A program made the position numbers and the translations under genes. From the NCBI GenBank assembly GCA_013397795.1, contig VZTJ01001774.1, positions 679,342 through 743,341 on the forward strand: a stretch of DNA of 64,000 nt, written 5' to 3'. Positions 1 through 9,460 of the stretch are shown one piece after another. How positions within the stretch are numbered: the first letter of the stretch is position 1; each line of letters starts with the position of its first letter. Under the pieces are notes generated by a model. It was not told the DNA's origin. It searched no databases and was given only the letters and a program-made list of their open reading frames with translations. This stretch comes from Orthonyx spaldingii. Lineage: Eukaryota > Chordata > Aves > Passeriformes > Orthonychidae.

Positions 1-392
1 GAGTGTGTGGAGTGGCCTGTGAATCAGAGGTGACAATTTCTTACCTGAAATCACACAAACTAAATCTTCTGGCTGGCAGGGTTAGTGTGAGGTCAGAGAA
101 GCTGTGGAAGGATTGCTACAGACACTGCACTGGATATTTGAATTCATGTGCCAGCTGTGTTGTTTAAACCCGTTGTTTACATGGCACCTCCATAAAGAGC
201 AGTTGCACTGCTGGGTGACAACTCTTGTGATCTCTGTGTCACACCAACACCCTCCCTGTGCTGACCTGTACAAGTTACGGAGTACTGTTGCAAGGTAAAA
301 TTAAACAGTTCAATATCTCCTTCCCTCTGCTCAGCCTGGTCTGGCTAAAGGAGGTTTAATGTGAGAGTTGTGTCTGGCTCCTGCATTTTGGC

Positions 393-470
393 CTGGCTCC
401 AGCAAAGCACTTAAACATGCTCTGCAAAACTCAAGGTTAAGCACGTGCTTAAGTGTCCTGCTGGATCAGA
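393..470. repeat. Ancient amniote palindromic short repeat
   Basis: The left arm (about 397-420, CTCCAGCAAAGCACTTAAAC) and the right arm (about 441-467, GTGCTTAAGTGTCCTGCTGG) are imperfect inverted copies of each other. The text closely resembles a widespread amniote repeat with the phrases 'atccagcaaagcacttaagcatgtgctt'. That repeat is common in turtles and surviving in birds, and is probably a non-autonomous DNA transposon relic. The inner 437-452 is a perfect 16-base palindrome. Confidence 0.7.
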
Positions 471-2320
471 GTAATGGGTGAACAGGAGGAAAGTTACTCC
501 TGTCATATTCTAACTGTGACTGACAGTTTGGCTTTTACCCATACAGAAATGGGATTTATTGTAAATCTGCCTGTTGCATTCATGCCTCCATGCTCCATGC
601 ACTTCTTTAAGCTGAAGGAAGCTGTTATCTAAAATGGAGTGTTTCCCCCTCCTGGGAGTAGAAGATTTTATTTATCATTTGGCCATGAGTTTTCTTTGTG
701 TTATTACCTGATGATTTCTGTTTTAGCCTCCCCCCTGCCCCATATCATTACCCAGGCTGAAAATCTACAACAGTGTCATTTTGTCATCACCAAGGATAAT
801 TTGAGATCCTCGCTGTATCTTTGCATATGGGCTTTAATTGCTTGAAAACTGCATGGATTTTTCTTGTCCTCTCTGTGGATTTTTCTTCTCAAACAAAGTT
901 CTGTAGCATATCTAGAGTTGGGCTGTGGTTTTGGATGTGCCACTGTGGCTGATCATACGAATAAGTTCTTGTTACATGGCCTTTCTATGTCATGGCATGT
1001 CTGGTTGCTTTGGGATGTTCTCAGCAGGTTGAGGAGCTTGAAACTCATAAGCTGTTTGTGAATTGCAATTCAATAGAACAGTTTCACTGAGGAAGCAGCA
1101 AGTTCAGTGAATCTAGAACTGAAGAACATGGTTTGCAACTCTTTAGCAAGACAGCATGTTCATACTTAGAGTATTCATGAAGAGCCAAGAAGTTTCTGAA
1201 CAGTGACTCCTATTACTTAATATAAACACCAGAGTTAAACTGGTGTATTATATTATTCACAAAAAAAGTTTGTCCAATCTTCCTGTCCTTAAGGAATAAT
1301 AAGGCATTTTACAAAGTATGAAAGAGTATGGTTAATTTTTTTACTTTCTTAAAAATATCAATTCCCATGGTAATTTCAAATTAAAGTTGTTATTTCATGG
1401 AAAAATGTATTTAATTTATGTGTCAGAGAAATCCACATAACTTTAGGAAAGCAGCCAATTTATGACTTTTAAGCATATTGTCAAGGCAATTTTATTGTAC
1501 TCATGAGAATATTTCGGCTGAAATTATGCATACTGCCCTAAAAGCAGTAAGTGTTGAGCAATATTTAACTTAGAGGTAAAGAACCAATTAATATTTGTAC
1601 TGCTAAGTGTGCATTTATTCATTTTTGTATTTCTCTTTTTTTGCTCTTCATGTATTTACCCTGTCCTAACAATAAATGAAAAAGAGTTATCAGTAGGCCT
1701 TGGGAAGTGTCCCCTGATAAACTACTCAATGCTTTTATAATAAATCACATGTGAGAGGTATAGAAAATACTGCTAATTAATTTATCATGAATCATTAAAA
1801 AAGAATCAAAAAATAGGATCTCAAGCCTAGTTATCCTAAGATCAGTGAGGAAATTACTGTTTACAGAGGGCAGATTGGAATGCACAGTGAATTCTTGTAC
1901 TCCAGACTCTGCTAATGACAATAATTAAACCTGGCATGATTGTTGCCTTTTTTTACCTGAGTGTATTTCACTTAGTTAAAACAGAGTGAATTCTGCGTTA
2001 GGTTGGTGTAAAAGAGAAAGGAAGCCAATTACATCCACTGGAACATCCCACCATTCTGTTATAATGTTGTTGAGAAAACATTTATGGAGTGGGCTGAAGC
2101 CAGTGCAAGCCTAATGCTAAGAAGCTTAGAATGAACATGATTGATTCAAAGGGGACTGTTAACTTTATATGGAAAACTGTGATTATGCAATCAAATTCAT
2201 GTAGTGAGCCCTTGATACACACATCAGAAAATCTACTAACAACACTGGGAGCTGAATATTAGCTATCTTTAATCTGTTTCCTTTATAAAATTGAATGGAA
2301 GCATTTAAAAAATCTCCTGT
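471..2320. other. Unique AT-rich intronic DNA
   Basis: No gene, recognisable transposon or RNA gene is seen. Short open frames here (for example near 640-1060) resemble no protein I know and have no splice-site framing. Confidence 0.6.
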
Positions 2321-2324
2321 TAGA

Positions 2325-2500
2325 GATTAAAAAAACCCCAAACAACCCACCAAAACCCACAAAAAAGCCCCAGAACAAAACAAATATAGAAAAGCCTAAC
2401 AAAGCAAGCAAAAAAAGAAAATGAAACCTAAGCAAAAACATACCACCACCACTAAAATAAGTAAATAAATACATATATACATACATACAGACATATATAA
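2325..2500. repeat. A/C-rich low-complexity tract with ATAC-type microsatellite
   Basis: The plus strand is almost free of G for over 100 bases (AAAACCCC, ACAACCCACC, AAAACCCAC), then passes into degenerate TAAATAAATACATATATACATACATACAGACATA repeats at about 2458-2500. No coding meaning; the minus-strand open frame across it is an artefact of the composition. Confidence 0.75.
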
Positions 2501-3340
2501 TAGCAAATGAAAACTAAAACACCAAAACAGTGGAGTTTAGGCAGTGGAAATGTTTGAGTATTTTATTCACAAGCCCTTAAGCAAATATAAATGTACTTAG
2601 ATCAACTAAGTATTGGCATGCAAGTGAAGTTCACTTACAAAAACAATAGTTCCTACTCTGAATATTAACTAATACCTTATAGACCATAAAAGAGCCTTAA
2701 GCATCTGGTGGAGTTAATTGTGGTGTAGTCATGAAACATCTCTCTTTTTCTGACGTGTGCTGCAGCCTGCATTTTTCACAGGGGAGGATAAATTTCAGCA
2801 TGTTTCCTACAATGTAATTCCAGCTTTTAAAATTTCTTCTTTCCAATTCAAAGCCTAAATCCTGAGTGTTCTGTAGGGTAACTTTTTAAATTATAAGTGC
2901 TCGAGATCAAAACTGTGCTCTGAGCAATGTCTGGGTGGGTGCTGTAAATTCTAAATAGGCAGCTCCTGTATTTTTCAGTTGCAAGCAGAAGTAAGGAATA
3001 GCTTTCAAGATAAACTTTGCATTTCTTTTTCCTGTTGGTGAAGTTTTTATGGGCTCCCATTTCTGTTCCATATAATTCCAGAGTGTATTTGCCACAGGAG
3101 TGTCATGGACATGAATCCCCTCCTGCAGGTCTCCTCTCTTTCTGTCATCTTTATAGGGATCCTACCACGAGTAGCTTTCCAACCTGTGTGCTCTAACAAG
3201 GAATCTAAATTAGGTGTGATGGATCTGGGACAAATAACTCCTGTGACATTGTGAGATTTCTTCTGGTTTTGCTAGCAAAGCATTTAAGCATGAACTTTTT
3301 TACTGCTCAATAAAGCAGTTAATCATATTTTAAAGTATAA

Positions 3341-3362
3341 AAGTCAAAGTCAAAGTCAAAGT
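3341..3362. repeat. Short (AAGTCA)n hexamer tandem repeat
   Basis: The hexamer AAGTCA is repeated about 3.7 times without error. Confidence 0.85.
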
Positions 3363-4112
3363 ATGTGATTGAATCTGATCCTTTGAAGTTCACTGACCTG
3401 TAGTAAATTGGGAATTTCATAGCTGACTGCACAATTAAACTTTGACTTCAGGGCATATTTAGGTTTAAATTTCTCATTAGAAAGTAATTCTAAAGCAAGG
3501 TTTTTTTTTCTCCTGACAAATGCAAAGAAGCTGTGAAGAGGTTAAGCAAAAATTTTATTTTGCAATTAAAACCAAATTTATGCATGATTTTTCTCATTTA
3601 TTTCTCTGCTTCAGGTAGAAGCAATTGGTTCATAGCTTAATATCCAGGTAATCTTTGAACCTTCATCAAGCCTTCTTACACATTTTCTAGGTTCTATTCA
3701 TAAGAAAAAAAGAACTTTTTTTCTTTTGTCCCAGTCTCTTATGAATTATCTTTAAAAATATAAAGGGAGACAGCAACATGGATAGAGTTATGTTCTACAA
3801 AATCCTATTAGAACTGAAAGATCATTCTCTTGATGCTTAAAGTATTAAATTTGGCAACTATTGAATCATTTTTCACACCAGTAAGTGTGAAGAAAGTGAC
3901 TTTTATGGAAGGTAATTGAGACAGGAAGACAGGATTACAAAAAATAGATACTGAAAGGTCTATTCAATTACCAGGAATACCCCTCTGCTTACTGTAGCAC
4001 ACTCATTACTGCTGGAATGGTGATTGAGATTCCCAGTTGCCATCTACAGCCACAGCCCCACAGGAGTCTGCAGTACTTTTTTGGTTCATGTTATTTGAAG
4101 ATTTGCCTCCAG

Positions 4113-4150
4113 ATCTGATGATATAAAACCATATCTGATGATATAAAATA
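4113..4150. repeat. 20-bp tandem duplication
   Basis: ATCTGATGATATAAAA occurs twice with a period of 20 bases (4113 and 4133), separated by CCAT. The copies are identical over 16 bases. Confidence 0.85.
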
Positions 4151-5207
4151 ATCTGTGAATTGGAAACTTCATTTAAATTGAATTCACAGTATTTATGTCA
4201 AAAGATAGGTGTCGTATTTTACAAGCTGGGCTTTGCTGGAAGCATTACAATGAAATGTGACTATTTATCTGTCTTGTTCTGTGCTGGATATGTTTTTAAC
4301 ATTTTCCAGAGGAAGAGAGCAAAGAGACATATTTTAAAACACAAATTCAGGGACCTATGTACATTATCACTATCAAAAAGCAGATTTAGAGACTCTTCTT
4401 TGTGTATCAGATTCCAATCACGCTTCCTGTGGAGTCTGTGTCCAGAGTCAGACTTAATTAATCCTCCATTCATCAAGGATTTTGGAAATGGGAAATTTCA
4501 CTTTTATTCTCTTAGAAAAGCCAGTGCTCCTCTATCTGAGCTTGATCCTTGTATTTCACTTGCAGGTTTCTGCTTAGGTGTATGCAAGGTTGGAGCAGCA
4601 TAGGTACTAAATGTACTTAACTACTCCCTGAGATGTGGGTCTGCCCACACTGGTTTTGGTGGTGGTGAGAACTTTGAAAAGACCAGGCTTTACTCTCCTG
4701 ACCCATCTGGTTTGGGAAGTTTGCAGTCAATCTGGGACTTGTTCCACCCCGTGAGCAGCAACCACATCCATCTGTTTCATCATGTGAAGAGCGGAGACAG
4801 ACACTGGGATGGGGATGGGTGACGCAGCAGAGCGTTATCCTGCATGGATGGTCGGGATGAGGGGTTCACACGGACACACTGCAGTGACAGCATCTCAAAC
4901 CAACACTTCAGCCAGACACTTAGGGGACAAATGACATATGCAGCGTGGTCGTACAACTGCACATCACACATACATGATGCAGAGATGGCTATGGAAAATA
5001 CTCACTTTTTCACTTGGTTCTGCTTCCTTTTGGCTTCTGCACCCCTTTGGTGCATAGCAGGGAAGTAGGTATTTGTGTTTAGTGGAAGAAATTACACTGA
5101 CTAACAGACACAAGCATTTTACTCATAAATTTATCATAGACTATTGCTGAGGAGACTGACAGACAGCCACTACAAATGGTGTGTCAAACATTTAATGAAC
5201 CCAGGCT

Positions 5208-5265
5208 GAACTCCTGGCCCTGTTGAAGCCAATGGAAGTTTGGTGTGCCAATTTTCTTTTGGGTG
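5208..5265. repeat. Ancient amniote repeat fragment
   Basis: The text CTCCTGGCCCTGTTGAAGCC followed by AATGGAAGTTTGGTG matches the familiar decayed amniote motif 'tcctggccccattgaagtcaatgg', which belongs to old palindromic non-autonomous elements. Boundaries are approximate. Confidence 0.5.
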
Positions 5266-6358
5266 CAGTGAAGGTTTAGAGGGGGCGACATTTTATGTGG
5301 GTTTCTAATTGTTTGTTAATCACTTAGTAGAAAATTAGAAATGATACCTTAAAGGGAGCATCTTTTTCCCCTGTGCAATTTCTTCGAAGACTTTAGAGCT
5401 CACCATGAACAAAACCTGGTGTTCAACAGGGGCTGAGGAGGAGGTGCCAGACCTGGTTTCCAAATTAGTAGATGGTATTTCTAGAATGTGTATTAGTGCT
5501 GCACATCTGCGATGCTCTGCTAGAGAAGTACGTGCTGGTGTGTGTGCATCTTAGGACTTTCTAAAGTACAGTAGCTGTTATCCTAAATCATGAGAGGAAT
5601 AAAACAGGACTGTGGATTTCATTTAAGGCTCTCACGTGAAAACAGCTTCCAGCAATTTCCATTCCTGATGAGCTGGAAGTATTTGTGTGCAGTAAATATC
5701 GGCAGTAAACTAAATGCACTTCCCTGGGGAACAAATTCATGTACGTGAGCAACATGAGGGAATAAAATCCACTCTGGTAATGAGGGTGCTGTGATTTACA
5801 GTAATGTTCAGTCACTGTCTTTAAGAAACTAGTGGAACCGCCACGTTTGGTGGCTACTCCAAGGTATGTGTAAGGTTTAGTGTGGGGACATACGTCCTTC
5901 CTTCGACTGAAGGTGTAGACATGAAAGCAAATGAGATGTGCAAAGTCACATATTCTGATCCAGACTAGGTGCAGAACCCCAGTGAGAGCTTAGGAATGGG
6001 ATCTGAGGTATTGGAAATGACACTATTGTGAACTGTTTGTTTCTTATTTTACATATGCACCAAATGGGAATATTTTATATATGAATTGTAAATGAGTATT
6101 TGTGGCATGAAAATTGATGGCATGAATTAGAATCGAGATTTTAAACTAGCTTTAAACAACTCTATGGTAACTGAACTGGGGGGGGAAAAATGCATCTTTG
6201 TTTAAATTTTCATGTCAAAACATCTAAACCCCCATTATTTACCCCAGGCTATTCTCCCCCATCAGTGAAGCACTGGGACGCCACTGGCACGGGACGGGTC
6301 ACCCAGTGGGGCTGGGGACTCGCGCAGCGCCCGCGGCCCCCTCAGAGCCCCGCGCTCC

Positions 6359-6367
6359 GCCCACCTG
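6359..6367 (-). promoter_or_regulatory. Splice donor of the PEX5L exon
   Basis: The minus-strand sequence CAG/GTGGGC follows the last codon (Gln). It keeps GT and G at +5, but departs from the GTAAGT consensus at +3, +4 and +6. It is acceptable as a donor and of moderate strength. Confidence 0.75.
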
Positions 6368-6469
6368 GGATGCCACAGTGAGGAGGGGCTTTTCTTCTGC
6401 AGACTCCTCCCTCGGAATCTCCTTCATCACCATGGCCACAGCCTTATCGGCCGCCCTAGCGCCTTTGCC
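6365..6469 (-). CDS. PEX5L: PEX5L (PEX5R/TRIP8b) N-terminal coding exon
   Basis: Read on the minus strand, this 105-base exon encodes 35 residues. It begins GKGARAADKAVAM and ends PLLTVASQ, with MKEIPREESAEEK between. I recognise this as an N-terminal segment of PEX5L/TRIP8b, which in mammals (from memory) reads GKGSRAADKAVAM and ends PLLTMTSQ. TRIP8b is a cytosolic, TPR-containing brain protein that binds the C terminus of HCN channels and controls their surface trafficking and cAMP response. The TPR domains are encoded by later exons, not present here. An upstream acceptor (TTGTAG) and a downstream GT donor (CAG/GTGGGC) flank the exon. It is a multiple of three in phase 0-0, as expected for one of the alternatively spliced N-terminal cassette exons. 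Residues 25-30 (EEKPLL) form an acidic dileucine motif [DE]xxxL[LI], a type of clathrin-adaptor sorting signal. The acceptor TAG is an in-frame stop, so translation of this exon needs either splicing or the internal ATG. Confidence 0.93.
6431..6436 (-). promoter_or_regulatory. Internal ATG in good Kozak context within the PEX5L exon
   Basis: Codon 13 of the exon is an ATG in the context GTGGCCATGG, with G at -3 and G at +4, which is near-optimal for vertebrate initiation. A second in-frame ATG follows at codon 15. If a transcript started in the surrounding CpG island, this would be the first usable in-frame start, because the TAG of the acceptor closes the frame just upstream. Use of this start is inference. 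Confidence 0.4.
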
Positions 6470-6504
6470 CTACAACAGCGAAACCAACAATGGCGCCAGG
6501 TCAG
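6470..6504 (-). promoter_or_regulatory. Splice acceptor and branch point of the PEX5L exon
   Basis: On the minus strand the exon is preceded by TTGTTGGTTTCGCTGTTGTAG. This is a short, G-interrupted pyrimidine tract ending in the invariant AG. A CTGAC branch-point-like motif lies at 6500-6504, with its A at 6501, 32 bases upstream of the exon. The spacing is normal for vertebrate introns. The weak pyrimidine tract fits a regulated, skippable exon, although that is inference. Confidence 0.7.
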
Positions 6505-6620
6505 CAGCGGGCTCCGACCGCCTCCCGCGCACGCGCTCCCGACCCAGCCCGGCGCCCCGCCGGCCGCGCCTGCGCCTGGAAGCGAAGCTCGTTGGAAGCA
6601 GAACACGCACACGCTGTTCA

Positions 6621-6652
6621 AAAATAGTAATAATAGTAATAATGATAATATT
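6621..6652. repeat. Degenerate AAT/AGT trinucleotide repeat
   Basis: An imperfect AATAGTAATAATAGTAATAATGATAATATT stretch directly borders the CpG island. Confidence 0.7.
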
Positions 6653-6723
6653 AGAAATGGTCCGTCAACCCAATGGTTAAGGAGGCAGTTGAGCTCTAGC
6701 CGTGGTCTGGTGGCTCGTTAGAG

Positions 6724-6857
6724 TTGCCCCAATGAAGTCAACAGGAATCCGGCACTTTCCTGCTGGGCCAAGGCCTGCTGGAAGCTGCCCCGTTGCCAAA
6801 CTTCTGTAGGGCAGGATCCCCAGAGCTGAAAGTGTTGGAGGATCAGCCCCTTGATTT
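6724..6857. repeat. Probable ancient amniote repeat fragment
   Basis: Phrases such as CCCCAATGAAGTCAACAGGAA and GGATCAGCCCCTTGATTTAA recall the 'attgaagtcaatgggaa' and 'ggatcaggcccttaattta' text of old amniote repeats. Divergence is high and the boundaries are a guess. Confidence 0.35.
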
Positions 6858-7102
6858 AATTTTAGTTATCCAAATGTTTATATCCAAAACACCTCTTTGT
6901 GTGTTTTTTGGGGTTTTTTTTCCTTAAAAATAGCATCAAGCGGTGGTTTCAAATAAAGCACAGTTCCTTGTTGTTCACTGAGGCAAGCTCTCCCTGAAAT
7001 TTGAATGTATAATCTGAACCCGCAGAGTTTATAGCTCTAGTAACATTTTAAAAAGCAATTCATATCGTATAAACAGTCTGGGTGTTTGCTAACAGAACAT
7101 AC

Positions 7103-7571
7103 GGAGCCAAATTCTGCCATCGTAGGCATTGCTACAGCTCTCCCCAAAATGATCATTGTTGTAGAACTTACTATAAGGGGTTTTTTTTTTTGACTTCACT
7201 TTTCTTAAGATTCACTTAATACATTGTAAATATTCTGGACAAAGTTAAGATATTTTAACATTATTTAATATACATTAGCCAAACAGAACGTGCACCAACA
7301 TTATGTGCCATGCTGTTTGATGCCGTTCTTTTTATTTAATGAGGGTCTTTATTATCTTGAATTCACATGGGTTTCTGTATCTTGATCTTTTGTCTTATTT
7401 TGATCTCTGCCTCTTGCAAGTGACAGAGAAGGTTGGAGCTTACACATAAAGCATCACAGCAGAGCTGTGTTATGCCAGTGACCCTAGGCAGGTCCTTATT
7501 ATTATACTTTAAAAGCTCCCATTGATTTCCTTGAAAGTTTTAGCTGTGCAAGGACTGCAGGATCTGGCTCC
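7103..7571. repeat. Ancient MITE-like element with short terminal inverted repeats
   Basis: The left end reads GGAGCCAAATTCTGCCATCG and the right end GGACTGCAGGATCTGGCTCC. The outer ten bases are near-perfect inverted copies (GGAGCCAAAT versus GGAGCCAGAT). Both ends resemble known decayed amniote repeat text ('ggagccaaattctgc', 'gcaaggactgcaggatctggc'). No target-site duplication is visible, so it could instead be two separate fragments. Confidence 0.5.
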
Positions 7572-9374
7572 AAAAAAGAAGAATTTTACACTGGACTTAA
7601 ATATATTTAAATCCTTAAAAGTCTATTAACAGAAGGGGTTCTTTACTAAAACATATACAAGAATTGCCTTCACTAGCAGTGTATTCTGTGTCAAGTAAAC
7701 CCCCCCTACTGCTCATACTGAACTACAGACTGTTTCAGAAACATTTCATCAATTGCAGGTAAAACCATTACGTACTATTGCAGGTTCTAAACAGATTTTA
7801 TTACTGGTCAGGTCAATATTAGATTAGCTTGCTTGTGCAACACATCACAGATACCCTACAGAGAGTTCTTTGCATGCTGCAAGAAATTCTCAGAGCAGAA
7901 GTGTCATAAATGATAAGCATGCTGGATTGGTGATGCCTTTGATATCCAAAGAACTGCAAAGTCATTGTAAAATTAAATATATTAAATTCAATGAGAATTA
8001 CATTTAATTGGTAAGCATATCAAAGGTTCTGGGGCCAATTACATGTTTGTTCATGATTCATATGACATATTCCAGGTCTATGAAGCTTGTTTCCAGTATG
8101 ACACATGAGCTATCATTAGCTAGCACTAATAGCATGCTATTGGTCTTTATAAAATGTAGTCCTTTTGTGCTGAGTGCTAGAACAAAATCGTTTATCAGCT
8201 AGGAAGGATGCATTGGAAAGCATGCAGTGCTTTGTATTTCTTGCAGAGTAAAAACCCACCAAAGCAAAGGTCAGGTCACTTTTTTGAAGACAGAGCCACT
8301 TTTTCTTCAAGGTTTCACCTACTGCCTGAAAAGAGTCATGATACTCGTATTAGTGCCTGCTGTTCATCCTCCACACACGTAACTGCAAAGCCCTGGGAGT
8401 GGCTGACACCAAATATAAAATCTGTCTCACCAGTTTAAAGTGGCCATGCTACAATGGAGAAAAGCAACCCAAATGATACCTCAGTGCTATTTTTAATGAG
8501 CAGACTTTGTTTATTTGCTAGGCAAAGCAAGTGGTTTGATGCTACCTTTTTTTTAAACGTTAGATCTTTAACTTTCCTAAGAGACTGTGTGTAAGTCAGG
8601 TTGACATTTCCGGCTGCTCAGCCTATGGTATGTAAAACGTTTTGAAACTAGAAGTTGCTAGCAATTTCCTGGATACCAAGAGAAAGTCAATGCTGTGAAA
8701 CAGCTTAAATTGTCAGGTTCTGCTGGAGAGATACACAGGGGAGCTATTTAATGGAAAATGCAGCTTTTTATTCCGTTGACTAGAAATTAATATTGTTGTC
8801 CTATGTACGGTAGGTAAGCTTGAAAATTTTGATCTCTCTTCCCTGTAGTGAACACTTTTTTGCCAATTCCTGCCTGTGAAGTGATTAGGCTGAAGAATTA
8901 GAGAGAAATAAAACCAGTTTTTCTATGGTCAGGACAACCTTGTTACTGTTGTGAACTGCAGCAGAAATGAAAATCTCCAGCACATTTATTACAATAACTG
9001 TTGAAGGATTATTATTTTTTTTAAGGTGCTTGGCCTCCTTCTATACTAAGTGTTGTTTCTTAGCAAGCCAAAGTGCTATATAAATTTACCTGGTACAGCA
9101 GTTTAATTCTCAAACCCTGTAATTCTATAAAGATAATTTTACACTTGCCAGGACTTAAAAATGAGCAGTTTGTTGCTAATGGAGGTTTGCAAGGCAAGTT
9201 ACTTTCTCACGTAAACCACAGTTTAACAATTTAGTAAATAAATTTCATCATTCCCTATTGGTTTGCAATACAGAAATGGAAACAGTTGTGATGTGGAACG
9301 TGACAACCCATGTACAAATTATGACAAACGTGAATTGATGAAGGAAAAACTGTATTATATGTTTCAATGGAACA
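7572..9374. other. Unique AT-rich intronic DNA
   Basis: I see no gene or confidently recognisable repeat. Short open frames at 8008-8438 are unrecognised. Confidence 0.55.
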
Positions 9375-9460
9375 TACTGCTTAAAATAACTGAGAAACAT
9401 GTCAGTATTTCATTATTTACTGCTTAAAATAACTGAGAAACATGTCAGTATTTCATTATT
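9375..9460. repeat. Perfect 43-bp tandem duplication
   Basis: Two directly adjacent copies of a 43-base unit starting TACTGCTTAAAATAACTGAG (9375-9417 and 9418-9460) are identical at every base. Perfect identity in neutral intronic DNA points to a recent duplication or an active minisatellite. Confidence 0.95.

Larger units (their letters stand above)
1..6364 (-). other. PEX5L: PEX5L intron downstream of the exon (partial)
   Basis: By position this is the intron following the exon in transcript order, and it runs off the left edge. I looked on the minus strand for the next constant PEX5L segment (beginning LVNEQQESRP in mammals, from memory) and did not find it, so that exon should lie to the left of the window. 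The stretch is unique AT-rich DNA apart from the small repeats listed separately. No other gene is supported. Confidence 0.8.
6265..6625. promoter_or_regulatory. CpG island around the PEX5L exon
   Basis: GC content and CpG density rise sharply here against an AT-rich, CpG-poor background. There are about 11 CpGs in 6271-6360 and more than two dozen between 6415 and 6620, including runs such as CCGCGCACGCGC and GCCGGCCGCGCC. The island covers the exon and both flanks. It may be an intragenic promoter on the minus strand or simply a GC-rich exon environment. No TATA box or initiator is evident. Confidence 0.7.

Noticed and set aside
45..101. Possible 57-base minus-strand exon with a strong CAG/GTAAGA donor and a CCACAG acceptor
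   Set aside because: The neighbouring PEX5L exon is phase 0 and in phase 0 this segment hits TGA at its third codon. Its other frame encodes nothing I recognise. Good-looking splice-site pairs are common by chance in introns.
2283..2486. Minus-strand open frame rich in F, G and L
   Set aside because: It is the translation of an A/C-rich low-complexity tract, not a protein.
4160..4603. Plus-strand open frame of 147 codons, the longest in the window
   Set aside because: No recognisable domain, no splice framing, and length within what random 40% GC DNA of this size yields.
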